Assembly: GCF_010093385.1 (NCBI RefSeq)
Contig: NZ_PDWV01000041.1
Coordinates: 1 to 33,959 of the forward strand
DNA length: 33,959 nt
Direction of reading: 5' to 3'
Source of the DNA: Pseudoxanthomonas mexicana
Lineage (GTDB): Bacteria; Pseudomonadota; Gammaproteobacteria; Xanthomonadales; Xanthomonadaceae
The translations under genes were made by a program, and so were the position numbers. The notes under the pieces are model-generated. The model saw nothing but the letters and a program-made list of their open reading frames with translations, was not told the DNA's origin and ran no database searches. This document shows, piece by piece, positions 9,401 to 16,305 of the stretch; position 1 is the first letter of the stretch; each line of letters opens with the position of its first letter.

Positions 9401-9588
9401 AGCCCCTTACCTTCGACGCCCGCGACCGACCGCAGCGCACCGCTGACCTGGTTGGAGGTCACCACCCGCCACGTGGAGGGATCATCGAACCCATCCAGCA
9501 CGCGCGCCGGCTCCGCCGCCTGGGCAACGGCGCAGATCGCCGGCAGCAATACCAACCCGGCCGTCAGGCGGGCGAAAGTCGACACCAT
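6436..9588 (-). CDS. Exported discoidin-domain protein with a six-hairpin glycosidase-like module
   Basis: A 1050-aa exported protein, last gene of the operon. A signal peptide (1-24, ending AVAQAA) precedes a beta-sandwich-like region (about 30-185; IQRDLALEYPQNYQFAFQLRG), an F5/8 type C (discoidin, CBM32-like) domain (about 193-313; AVDGKSDTAWSA, RYIRLTVG), a second beta-rich region (about 330-560), and an alpha-helical region from about 600 on that looks like an (alpha/alpha)6 barrel. That region holds RSYSRSWIRDGAMISEG (about 625-641) and ENDSHGELIFNIAEYYRYTG (682-701), acidic motifs of the kind used by inverting six-hairpin glycosidases. I cannot assign a CAZy family. Its place beside a GH144 enzyme and a sugar importer suggests action on the same glucan. 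ATG 9588 has GGAG 9 nt upstream. A longer read-through frame runs on to 10374 but is a shadow of the permease genes. Confidence 0.8.
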   Translation of the reverse strand: MVSTFARLTAGLVLLPAICAVAQAAEPARVLDGFDDPSTWRVVTSNQVSGALRSVAGVEGKGLCLDYDFNGVSGHAGIQRDLALEYPQNYQFAFQLRGDSPRNDLQFKLIDASGDNVWWVNRPKYDFPTAWTPVRYKMRHIDKAWGPDPDRVLRRSVRLEYTVYNNAGGKGSVCFDQLTFQPLPVDDGAPLTGKASANAAFPAGAPRLAVDGKSDTAWSADLHGDTDPQLTLDLGRLREFGGLVLDWKPGQHASDYLVQLSDDGLRWRDVRTVVEGNGGRDYLALPESEARYIRLTVGDGPGASFALAGLEVKPLSFAAHPNDLIKAMAADAPKGWFPRGFSGEQPYWTIVGLDGGREQGLIGEDGAIEIAKGGVSVEPFVQVDGRWIGWADVQATQSLQDGYLPIPTVAWTHPQFSLATTAFAAGTPGDSRVVARHRLTNTGTASREYALALAVQPWQVNPPSQFLNTTGGFSPINALALGNGVATVNGRASLRFTSPDAVVASRFDTGMVRERMEAMDAPTAKTASVDGDATGLASGAVLYSFTLAPGESREIDWVAPLEGALPARIDAARDQEAMAEVWRRKLDEMKLQVPAEGQPVADTLRTALAHMLISRIGPRLQPGTRSYSRSWIRDGAMISEGLLRLGRPEVVKEYVEYYAPYQFENGKVPCCVDDRGSDPVPENDSHGELIFNIAEYYRYTGDKAFLKKMWPHVQGAFAYMEALRLSERTEANRAVNAAFYGMMPASISHEGYSAKPMHSYWDNFWALRGYKDAVEVAEALGEAAEAKRMATSRDQFREDLYASLRAATQLHGIHYLPGAAEIGDFDPTSTTIALAPGGEQGQLPVDLLHGTFERYWTEFVQRRDGQREWKDYTPYEWRNVAAFVRLGWRERAWEVLDFFFKDRAPQAWNQWAEVVSRTPRKPFFVGDLPHAWVASDFVRSALDMFAYTREADDSLVLAAGVPTGWLEGEGIAIDGLRTPYGVLGYALRKQGDEVVLDAKAGLKLPAGGLVLPWPYEAARGETRINGKSAQWKDGELRITTLPAKVSIRMP

Positions 9589-9629
9589 GTTGTCATCTCC
9601 GTCAGACACGGGCGGCATGCGCGGCGGGC

Positions 9630-10451
9630 TCAGCCCTTCACGCTGCCCAGCAGCAAGCCCTGGATGTAGTAGCGCTGCAGCACGAGGAACAGCAGCAGCA
9701 CCGGCAGGATGGTGACCACCGAACCGGCCATCATCAGTTCGTAGTCCATCACGTGTTCGCGCGACAACGCCGCCAGCGCCACGGGAAGGGTCTGCAGCGC
9801 GTCGTCGCTCAGCACGATCAACGGCCACATAAAATCGTTCCAGGCACCGAGGAAGCTGAAGATCGCCAGCGTCACCAGGATCGGCTTCAGGCCCGGGAGC
9901 ACGATCTGGAAGAAGATGCGCGCTTCGCTGGCGCCGTCGATGCGCGCGGCTTCCAGCAGTTCGTCCGGGATCGAGCGCGCGTACTGGCGTACCAGGAAGA
10001 TGCCGAAGATCGCCGCCATGCCGGGCACGATGGCGCCGGCATACGTGTTCACCAGGCCCATCTGTTTGAGCAGCAGGAACAGCGGCATCATCGCCACCTG
10101 CGCGGGAATGACGAGCGCGGCCAGCAGCGCACGGAAGGTGCTGTCGCGGCCCTTGAAGCGCAGCTTGGCGAACGCATAGCCCGCCATCGTGTTGAACAGC
10201 AGCGACAGCAGCATCACGCTGGTCGAGACGATGAAGCTGTTGACCAGGTAGCGACCCATGCCAGCGCGCACGAACAGGTCGCGGTAGTTGTCCAGCGTGG
10301 GCGCGCCGGGCAGCAGCGGCGGTGGGAAGTGCCCCGCTTCGCCGGTCTGCATGAAGGACACCGACAGCATCCACAACAGCGGGCCGAGGCTGACGACGGC
10401 CAGCGCGACCAGCAGACCGTTGACGACGATGGCGGCGAGACGGTGGTTCAT
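9630..10451 (-). CDS. Sugar ABC transporter permease (MalG/UgpE type)
   Basis: One of the two inner-membrane subunits of the importer. It is 273 aa with six likely helices. The conserved cytoplasmic EAA loop, EAARIDGASEARIFFQIVLP (167-186), docks the ATPase. The terminal LQRYYIQGLLLGSVKG is typical of MalG-like proteins. I start it at ATG 10451 (MNHRLAAIVV), which overlaps the stop of the upstream permease by 4 nt (ATGA). The open frame extends to 10556 but without hydrophobic or family-like sequence. Translational coupling with the partner permease is likely. The six-hairpin protein starts 41 nt after its stop. Confidence 0.94.
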   Translation of the reverse strand: MNHRLAAIVVNGLLVALAVVSLGPLLWMLSVSFMQTGEAGHFPPPLLPGAPTLDNYRDLFVRAGMGRYLVNSFIVSTSVMLLSLLFNTMAGYAFAKLRFKGRDSTFRALLAALVIPAQVAMMPLFLLLKQMGLVNTYAGAIVPGMAAIFGIFLVRQYARSIPDELLEAARIDGASEARIFFQIVLPGLKPILVTLAIFSFLGAWNDFMWPLIVLSDDALQTLPVALAALSREHVMDYELMMAGSVVTILPVLLLFLVLQRYYIQGLLLGSVKG

Positions 10452-11332
10452 TCCACGCCCCGCCTGCGGGCGAACCACAGCAGGCCGCTGGTGACGGCCG
10501 TCATCAGGATGAAGAGCAGGAACGCCACCGCCGATGCGTTGCCCAGGTTCCACCACTTGAAGCCTTCATCGTACATCAGGTACAGCACGCTCTTGGTGCT
10601 CTCCAGCGGGCCGCCCTGGGTCATCACGTACGGCTCGGCGAACAACTGGAAGTAGCCGGCCATGGTCAGGATGCCGACCAGCAACAGCACCGGGCCGAGC
10701 TGCGGCAGGGTGACGTGGCGGAACTGCGCCCAGCGCGAGGCGCCATCGATGCGCGCGGCCTCGTAGAGATCCTCGGGAATGCTCTGCAGGCCCGCCAGGA
10801 AGATGATCATGTTGTAGCCGAAGTTCTTCCATACGGCGAACAGGATGATGGTCGGCATCGCCCAGGTCGGATCGCCCAGCCAGTCCACCGGATCGATATC
10901 CAACCACGACAGTCCCCAGTCCACCAGCCCGTCCCTGGTGTGGAAGAGGTAGCGCCAGACCACCGCCACCGCCACGACGGTGGTGACCACCGGCGCGAAG
11001 AACGCGGTGCGGAAGAAGCCCTTGAAGCGTCCCAGCCTGGAATGCAGCAGCAGCGCGGCACCCAGCGACACCGCGACCGACAGCGGAACGCCGACGACGA
11101 CGAAGTAGACCGTATTGCCCAGCGATTTCCAGAACAACGGGTTCTGCAGCAGGCCGAGGTAGTTGTCCACACCGACGAAGCGCAGGTTGTGGATATCGGC
11201 CAGGGCATAGATGTCGAAGTCGGTCAGGCTCAGCACGAACGCCGCCAGCACCGGCAGGCCGAAGAACACCACGATGACCGTCAGCGCCGGCGCGGCGAAC
11301 AACCAACCTGCGAGTGCATGGGTCGACCTCAT
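10448..11332 (-). CDS. Sugar ABC transporter permease (MalF/UgpA type)
   Basis: The second membrane subunit, 294 aa, with about six helices beginning at GWLFAAPALTVIVVFFGLPV. It carries the EAA loop EAARIDGASRWAQFRHVTLP (191-210) and the family's YVMTQGGPLEST motif. Start ATG 11332 overlaps the TGA of the binding-protein gene by 4 nt, and its own TGA overlaps the ATG of the next permease in the same way. The chain of overlaps indicates one transcript and coupled translation. The heterodimer would span the inner membrane and receive substrate from the lipoprotein binding protein. Confidence 0.94.
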   Translation of the reverse strand: MRSTHALAGWLFAAPALTVIVVFFGLPVLAAFVLSLTDFDIYALADIHNLRFVGVDNYLGLLQNPLFWKSLGNTVYFVVVGVPLSVAVSLGAALLLHSRLGRFKGFFRTAFFAPVVTTVVAVAVVWRYLFHTRDGLVDWGLSWLDIDPVDWLGDPTWAMPTIILFAVWKNFGYNMIIFLAGLQSIPEDLYEAARIDGASRWAQFRHVTLPQLGPVLLLVGILTMAGYFQLFAEPYVMTQGGPLESTKSVLYLMYDEGFKWWNLGNASAVAFLLFILMTAVTSGLLWFARRRGVE

Positions 11333-12684
11333 GGCGCGGCCCCTGCCTTGTCGGCCTGGTCCAGCATCCAACGCCGCTTCTCCAGGATGCGGTCGGCGCG
11401 CCGGTCCAGTTCCTCGACCGCCTGGTCCACCGTCACGCGTCCGTTGGCGACCTGCTCGCCCACCAGCCGCATCTCCGTCGCGATGCGCTCCCACTCCGGC
11501 ACCTTGGGCGTGGAGACGGCACGCTCCAGTTGCTCGCGGAACGCCTTCGCGTAGGGATCTTCCGCCAACGCCGGCGTCAGCCATGGCGAGCGGCGCGGCG
11601 GCAGATCGCCGGTCAGCGCATGGAACTCGGCCTGCACCTTCGGCGAAGACAGCCAGGCGATCAGCTTCCAGGCCGCTTCCTTGTTCGGCGAGTCCTTGAA
11701 TACGACGAAACTGGTCCCGTTGGCGAGCGACGCGCCCGGGCCCGTCGGTCCCGGCAATGGCATCGTCATCCAGTCGTCCTGCTGCGCGGCTGGCAGCCGC
11801 TCCTTGAACTTGGTGATGTTCCAGGGTCCGGAGATGTAGAACGAGTAGAACCCCTTGCCGAACTCGTCCCACACGTTAGAGATCTGGTTGTTGGTCACCA
11901 CCGGCGCCCAACCCTGGTCGAACATCTCCTTGTAGAACCCGAGCGACTGGCGGAACCCTTCGCTGCGGAAATTGCCGTAGCGGCCGCCATCGCGCAACAA
12001 CGGCTCGGGCTGCTGGACGGCCAGGCTCAACAGCGGCTCGAATTCGTTGAGCGGCAGCAGGATGGAATAGTTGCCCTCTCCCGCCACCTGCTTGACCTTG
12101 CGCAGCGCCACGCGCCATTCGTCCCAGCGGGTGGGCAGCGTCTTCACGCCGGCCTTCGCGAGCATGTCACGGCGATAGAACGGCAGGCGCGTCTCGACAT
12201 ACCACGGCACCGCGTACGCGCGGCCGTCGATCACGCCGGTATCCCAGACACCCGGGAAGAAATCCGCCTGGTCGAAGCCGGGCGTCGCGGCGATCCGGTC
12301 ATCCAGCGGATCCAGCGCGCCGAGCGCGGCGAACTCCGGAATCCAGGTGTTGCCGATGGGACTGACGTCGGGCAAAGACTCCCCGGCGAAGGCGGTCAGC
12401 AGCTTTTCGTGTGCGGACAGCCACGGCACGATCTGCAGGTCGACATGGATGTCGGGGTGCTGGCGTTCGAACTCGGGCAGCAGCTTCGCCACCACTTCGC
12501 CTTCGTAACCCATCACCCAGAAACGCACCGTGGTACGCGTGTCCTCGCTGCGCGCGCAACCCGCCAGCCCCACGACGAGGGCGGCGACCACCAGCAGGAA
12601 ACAGCAGCGCACCAGGGCCGACCTTCGAAGAAAGGCCGCCCTGATGCGTGCTGGAGAGAACGACGCGGGCACGCGCTCGACCAT
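11329..12684 (-). CDS. Sugar ABC transporter solute-binding lipoprotein (family 1)
   Basis: A 451-aa extracytoplasmic sugar-binding protein of the MalE/UgpB type. A basic N-terminus and hydrophobic stretch end in a lipobox LAGC with Cys43, so it is probably tethered to a membrane. The mature part begins RTTVRFWVMGYEGEVVAKLL and contains LPEFERQHPDIHVD and NGTSFVVFKDSPNKEAAWKL, typical of family 1 binding proteins. The n-region before the hydrophobic core is long (about 25 residues), so the true start may be internal; I keep ATG 12684, which follows the GH144 stop by 9 nt with GGAG spanning that stop. The bound sugar cannot be read from sequence. The locus suggests glucose or a short gluco-oligosaccharide. 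Confidence 0.92.
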   Translation of the reverse strand: MVERVPASFSPARIRAAFLRRSALVRCCFLLVVAALVVGLAGCARSEDTRTTVRFWVMGYEGEVVAKLLPEFERQHPDIHVDLQIVPWLSAHEKLLTAFAGESLPDVSPIGNTWIPEFAALGALDPLDDRIAATPGFDQADFFPGVWDTGVIDGRAYAVPWYVETRLPFYRRDMLAKAGVKTLPTRWDEWRVALRKVKQVAGEGNYSILLPLNEFEPLLSLAVQQPEPLLRDGGRYGNFRSEGFRQSLGFYKEMFDQGWAPVVTNNQISNVWDEFGKGFYSFYISGPWNITKFKERLPAAQQDDWMTMPLPGPTGPGASLANGTSFVVFKDSPNKEAAWKLIAWLSSPKVQAEFHALTGDLPPRRSPWLTPALAEDPYAKAFREQLERAVSTPKVPEWERIATEMRLVGEQVANGRVTVDQAVEELDRRADRILEKRRWMLDQADKAGAAP

Positions 12685-12693
12685 GCGTGCAGC

Positions 12694-14340
12694 TTACTCC
12701 GGCTGCTGCGGGCGCGCCGCCTCGGGCTGCGCGGCCTGGTTGGCGCGCGACTCGGCCGTACCCAGTGCGCGCGCCGCCGCGGCGTCGAGATCTGCCGGTG
12801 CCGGAGGCGCTGCCGGCGCGGCCTGGGCCGCCTGCTCGGTCTTCGCATCCAGCCATCCGCCCTGGAATCCGGCCTTCTTCAACCCGTCGCGGATGTAGCG
12901 GTTCTTCTTCATCACGCTCCAGACGAAATCGTTGCGGTAGTTGGCGATCATCGCCAGGATCGGGCCCTGGTCGATGCCGATGTAGTCGCTGGCCACCCAG
13001 CCCTTGCCGGGCACGATGCGGCCGGTCTTCAACGGAATGTCGTAGTCGAAGCTGGGATTGAACGAATCCAGGAAGCCGTAGCTGGAATACAGGTAGTCGC
13101 CGTAACGGCGGTGCATTTCCTCCGTCGCGGGAATGACGATTTCCGGCGCGAACGGCAGCGACGCCACCGCCGCCGTCGGCGCGATGGTGCCGTCGTCGAA
13201 GTTCTCGCGGAAGCCGGCGCCACGCGCGGAGTAGTGGCGGAACGGGCGCTGCTCGCCGCGATACTCCTGCAGGGTCTGTTGCGGACCGTCCGACGCGGTG
13301 AGGCCCCAGACGTTCTCGCCGTAGTCCTTCCACTTCATCGGGTTCTCGATCGCATACGCCCGCTGGGCGTACGTGGCGCGGCGGCTGTTCTCGAAGTAGT
13401 CCATGCCGCGCTCGCGCATGTAGGCGTCCTGGATGCCGCGGAAATCGATCCAGACATGGCTGTACTGGTGGCCGAAGTGCGGGGCGAAGGTCAGGTACTC
13501 CTGCCCCTGGAACACGCCCCACAGCTCGCTGTAGCTGCGCGTCCACACCTCCCAGGCTTCCGGCCCCACCGGATGCGTCGGCGAGGCCATCGCCAGCACG
13601 TACACCATCATGGCCTCGTTGTAGCCCTTCCAGTCGTGGGGGATGACGCCGCTCTCGGGGAACCAGCCCATCGAGATCAGCGGCTTGTTGTTCTGCAGGA
13701 AGGTCCAGTCCACGCGCTTGTAGATCGTGTCGGCGATCCAGCGGATCTCCCGTTCGCGAGGGTCATCACGATCGTAATACGACTGCGCGAACAGCACGCC
13801 CATCAGCAGCAGCGAGGTATCCACGCTGGACAGTTCCACCCAGGTGTTGAAGCGGTGCCCGGTGTTCATGTCCAGGAAGTGGTAATAGAAGCCCTTGTGG
13901 CCGGCCTTGCCTTCCTTCTGCGGGCCCTGCGGCAGGTCGCGCAGGAACTTCAACGTGGTCAACGTGCGATCCACGGCCTGGGTACGGCTGACCCAGCCGT
14001 TCTCGATGCCGATCGGATACGCCGTCAGTGCGTATCCCACCGACGCGATGCTGGCGAACGGCCGCGACGGGTAGCGGTCCGGCGTCATCCCGTTCACTTC
14101 GTTGGTGGTGTCCCAGAAGAACTGGAACGTGCGGCGCTCGATGTCGCGGAACAACGGCGGCAGTTCGGGCTTCGCGGGCGGCTCGGGCTTGGCGGCGACG
14201 GCGGGTGCGGCGGGTTTGGCGTTCGGCTCGGGCGCAGGCTCCGGCTCCGGCGTTTTCTGGCAGGCGGCAATCGCGAGGATCAGAAGGAATGCCGTGAGAC
14301 TGCGGGCCAATGGAAAGCGGGCTTCGTTCTTGGTCATCAT
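12694..14340 (-). CDS. GH144-type (glucoamylase domain) beta-1,2-glucanase-like lipoprotein
   Basis: A 548-aa lipoprotein, first gene of the operon. A signal peptide ends in lipobox IAAC with Cys27. A Pro/Ala/Glu linker (30-62) is followed by the catalytic domain (about 64-496) and an Ala/Pro/Gln-rich tail. The domain matches the PF10091 glycoamylase/GH144 pattern: RRTFQFFWDTTNEVNGM (69-85), SIASVGYALTAYPIG, SSVDTSLLLMGVLFAQSYY, WKGYNEAMMVYVLA (237-250), FGHQYSHVWIDFRGIQD (289-305), ENSRRATYAQRAYA, YGENVWGLTASDGP (340-353) and a late SYGFLDSFNPS. Characterised GH144 enzymes, such as that of Chitinophaga pinensis, hydrolyse beta-1,2-glucan; this is known family biology, not shown for this protein. 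The old name glucoamylase is probably misleading. ATG 14340 lies only 7 nt from a palindromic operator and has no Shine-Dalgarno, so a leaderless start is possible. Confidence 0.88.
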   Translation of the reverse strand: MMTKNEARFPLARSLTAFLLILAIAACQKTPEPEPAPEPNAKPAAPAVAAKPEPPAKPELPPLFRDIERRTFQFFWDTTNEVNGMTPDRYPSRPFASIASVGYALTAYPIGIENGWVSRTQAVDRTLTTLKFLRDLPQGPQKEGKAGHKGFYYHFLDMNTGHRFNTWVELSSVDTSLLLMGVLFAQSYYDRDDPREREIRWIADTIYKRVDWTFLQNNKPLISMGWFPESGVIPHDWKGYNEAMMVYVLAMASPTHPVGPEAWEVWTRSYSELWGVFQGQEYLTFAPHFGHQYSHVWIDFRGIQDAYMRERGMDYFENSRRATYAQRAYAIENPMKWKDYGENVWGLTASDGPQQTLQEYRGEQRPFRHYSARGAGFRENFDDGTIAPTAAVASLPFAPEIVIPATEEMHRRYGDYLYSSYGFLDSFNPSFDYDIPLKTGRIVPGKGWVASDYIGIDQGPILAMIANYRNDFVWSVMKKNRYIRDGLKKAGFQGGWLDAKTEQAAQAAPAAPPAPADLDAAAARALGTAESRANQAAQPEAARPQQPE

Positions 14341-14347
14341 GCTGGGC

Positions 14348-14361
14348 TGTAAACGTTTACA
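14348..14361. promoter_or_regulatory. LacI-type operator, site B (perfect palindrome at the GH144 start)
   Basis: TGTAAACGTTTACA is a perfect 14-bp palindrome with a central CG and the best-formed of the six sites. It lies 7 nt before the GH144 ATG. Read on the minus strand its end gives TACAGC, a possible -10 that would start transcription at or next to the ATG. A bound repressor here could block that promoter, or act as a roadblock to a promoter at site C. Confidence 0.8.
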
Positions 14362-14589
14362 TTCGAGGACGAAACCCTGCGCGCCAGATCGGCAACGGAA
14401 TTCGCCGGCGATTCAAAAATTTCGGGGGATTCCGCTGCCGGAAAGACAGGAGACGGAGAAGGCACAAGCGTCCGTCGGCGGACGTATCGGTGAAGTGCGT
14501 TCCTGCGCCGTTTCATCGGCGGCAGACGCGTGTCGGATGAACCACTCGTGCGTCACTTCCGCCCTCCACGGATGACCGCTCACCATCGA

Positions 14590-14618
14590 AATGTAACCGT
14601 TTTCATTGTCCATGGCAA
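14590..14618 (-). promoter_or_regulatory. Candidate sigma-70 promoter for the GH144/ABC operon
   Basis: On the minus strand TTGCCA (14613-14618) matches the -35 consensus at five of six positions. It lies 17 bp from TACATT (14590-14595), a four-of-six -10. The spacer contains operator site C. Transcription would start near 14582, giving an untranslated leader of about 240 nt before GH144. Confidence 0.5.
14592..14605. promoter_or_regulatory. LacI-type operator, site C (distal GH144 operon site)
   Basis: TGTAACCGTTTTCA, identical to sites A and E, lies 251 nt upstream of the GH144 ATG. It overlaps the spacer and -10 of the best promoter candidate in this gap. Sites B and C are 244 bp apart centre to centre. 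Two operators at that distance could allow DNA looping, as in other LacI-family systems. The rest of the 379-nt gap (14341-14719) holds only the terminator candidate at 14668-14699. Confidence 0.78.
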
Positions 14619-14667
14619 AAACGGCCAAATCCAATCCGCGCGGCTCGCAAATCATTGTTTCCTTTAG

Positions 14668-14699
14668 AAAAAAAAGAAGCTTCTATGCTGCAGTGCAGC
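14668..14699 (-). terminator. Possible terminator after the halogenase-like gene
   Basis: Read on the minus strand, 20 nt past the stop at 14720, GCTGC/GCAGC (within 14687-14699) can form a small hairpin. The palindrome AGAAGCTTCT (14675-14684) follows and runs into eight T residues (14668-14675 as A on the plus strand). The stems are short but the T-run is clean. It would separate the receptor/halogenase unit from the GH144 operon. Confidence 0.45.
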
Positions 14700-14719
14700 G
14701 GCCACGCGTTCACTCGCAT

Positions 14720-16240
14720 TCAGCCCACCGCGGGCGCCCGGCAATGGCGTTCTATGAAGGCCTGGTGCTTGGGCATGGCCTGCACGCAGCGGTCGATGGT
14801 CTGCCGCACGTTCGCCACGAATGCCCCAACTTCAGCCTCCGACAGACGATCCACCAAGGGTGAGTACGTTTTCGGCACGATGCGCTGGCCCAGCATCACC
14901 TGCACCCAACTCTGCAACGCAAAGAACTCCTCCCCGTCCCGATAGAAACGCGCGCTGTTGCGGAACAGATCGATGTTGGCCCGCAACGTGTCGGGGATCG
15001 TCATGTCCCGGCACTCGCGCCAGAACGGTTCATCGCGCTCAACCGCCTTGTAGTGCAGGATCAGGAAGTCCCGGATGTGGTCGTATTCGAAGTGCGTGCG
15101 CTCGTTGTAGCGCGCGACCAGGCCGGGATCGATGCCTTGTCGCGGAAACATGTCCAGCAAGCGGAGAATTGCGGTCTGGATCAGCAGCAGGCTGGTCGAT
15201 TCCAGTGGCTCCATGAATCCACTGGCCAGTCCGACCGCCACCACGTTGCGGTTCCAGAACTGCTTGCGCTTGCCGGTGACGAAACGCAGCGGCCGGGGCT
15301 CTGCCTGTGCTTCGCCGTCGAGATTCGCGAGCAGCGTGCTTGTGGCTTCGTCGTCACTGAGAAAGCGACTGCAGTAGACCAGGCCGTTGCCGGTACGGTG
15401 CTGCAGCGGAATGCGCCATTGCCAGCCCGCCGTACGCGCTGTCGAGCGTGTGTAGGGCGTGGGGTCACCGACGCGCGCGCAGGGTACCGCCACCGCACGG
15501 TCGCATGGCAGCCAGTGACTCCAGTCTTCGTAGCCGGTCTTCAGCGCCTGCTCGATCAGCAGGCCACGGAAACCGGAGCAGTCGACGAAGAGATCGCCTT
15601 CGACTCGGCGACCATCGGCCATCACCACGGCTGAAACGAAACCATCCTCTGGACGCAGTTCGACATCCACCACCCTGCCTTCGATCCTTTCCACGCCCTG
15701 CCCTTCCGCGAAGCCGCGCAGATAGCGTGCGTAGAGCGTCGCGTCGAAGTGGTAGGCGTAGGCGACCGACGCGAGAGGCGACGTGGGTGGTACGTCCGTC
15801 GCGCCGGGAAGGAAGCGGTCCTGGCGCGAAGCCGCCGTCTGTAGTTGATATGAGCCGATGTCGCCGACATCCTTGCCCGCAAGAAGGAGGCGCAACCAGT
15901 AATGGTGGAACGCGGCCGGACCGGGATCGTGCCCGACCATGCCGAACCCGTGCATGTAACGGTCACCGATGCGCGCCCAGTCGCGGAACTCGATGCCGAG
16001 CTTGAAGGTGCCCTGCGTGGCGCGGACGAACTCGGCTTCGTCCAGTCCCAATGCCTGCGTATTGAACGTGCGGATGTGCGGCACCGTGGCTTCGCCGACA
16101 CCGATGATGCCGATCTCGTCGGACTCCACCAGCCGCACTTTGCACGTCCGGTCCAGATGCCTGACCAGCGCCGATGCAGCCATCCAGCCGGCCGAGCCGC
16201 CGCCCACCACCACGACCTGACGGATCGAATTCCCATCCAT
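14720..16240 (-). CDS. Tryptophan-halogenase-family flavoprotein
   Basis: A 506-aa protein of the flavin-dependent tryptophan halogenase family (PF04820 type). It has the FAD motif GGGSAGWMAA (13-22), Lys80 in GTFKLGIEF aligning with PrnA Lys79, the family WxWxIP motif as WQWRIP (273-278), and Glu347 in EPLEST aligning with PrnA Glu346. The chemistry residues known from true halogenases are thus retained. It lies 65 nt downstream of a TonB-receptor gene on the same strand, inside a sugar locus with no secondary-metabolite genes. Related genes are often found next to TonB receptors in carbohydrate loci of Xanthomonadales and Caulobacterales, where their job is not established. No signal peptide is seen, so it should be cytoplasmic. 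The substrate is unknown and halogenation should not be assumed. A separate flavin reductase is needed by true halogenases and is not obvious here. Confidence 0.88.
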   Translation of the reverse strand: MDGNSIRQVVVVGGGSAGWMAASALVRHLDRTCKVRLVESDEIGIIGVGEATVPHIRTFNTQALGLDEAEFVRATQGTFKLGIEFRDWARIGDRYMHGFGMVGHDPGPAAFHHYWLRLLLAGKDVGDIGSYQLQTAASRQDRFLPGATDVPPTSPLASVAYAYHFDATLYARYLRGFAEGQGVERIEGRVVDVELRPEDGFVSAVVMADGRRVEGDLFVDCSGFRGLLIEQALKTGYEDWSHWLPCDRAVAVPCARVGDPTPYTRSTARTAGWQWRIPLQHRTGNGLVYCSRFLSDDEATSTLLANLDGEAQAEPRPLRFVTGKRKQFWNRNVVAVGLASGFMEPLESTSLLLIQTAILRLLDMFPRQGIDPGLVARYNERTHFEYDHIRDFLILHYKAVERDEPFWRECRDMTIPDTLRANIDLFRNSARFYRDGEEFFALQSWVQVMLGQRIVPKTYSPLVDRLSEAEVGAFVANVRQTIDRCVQAMPKHQAFIERHCRAPAVG

Positions 16241-16258
16241 CTCATTTCCCCGATATGA

Positions 16259-16282
16259 CGGGACCCGCTTGCGCGGGTCCCG
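16259..16282 (-). promoter_or_regulatory. Intercistronic stem-loop between receptor and halogenase-like genes
   Basis: CGGGACCCGC and GCGGGTCCCG form a perfect 10-bp GC-rich stem with a TTGC loop, 23 nt beyond the receptor stop and 18 nt before the halogenase-like ATG. No T-run follows on the minus strand. It may stabilise the receptor mRNA or cause partial termination, so that the receptor is made in excess of the flavoprotein. Confidence 0.6.
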
Positions 16283-16305
16283 AACATTGCCGATGACGTC
16301 GCCTG

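Noticed and set aside
9589..10374. In-frame N-terminal extension of the six-hairpin protein
   Set aside because: The extension runs out of frame through the permease gene and has no signal peptide. The ATG at 9588 has a Shine-Dalgarno and a signal peptide.
11314..14352. Plus-strand open frame of about 1000 codons
   Set aside because: It is antisense to the GH144, binding-protein and permease genes and has an Arg/His-rich composition without motifs.
14413..14655. Small minus-strand open frame (80 codons) in the gap before GH144
   Set aside because: It overlaps operator site C and the promoter candidate, has no Shine-Dalgarno and no recognisable sequence.
15955..15968. TGTAACGGTCACCG, similar to the operator motif
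   Set aside because: It lies inside the halogenase-like coding sequence and lacks the TTnCA right arm. It is probably a chance match.
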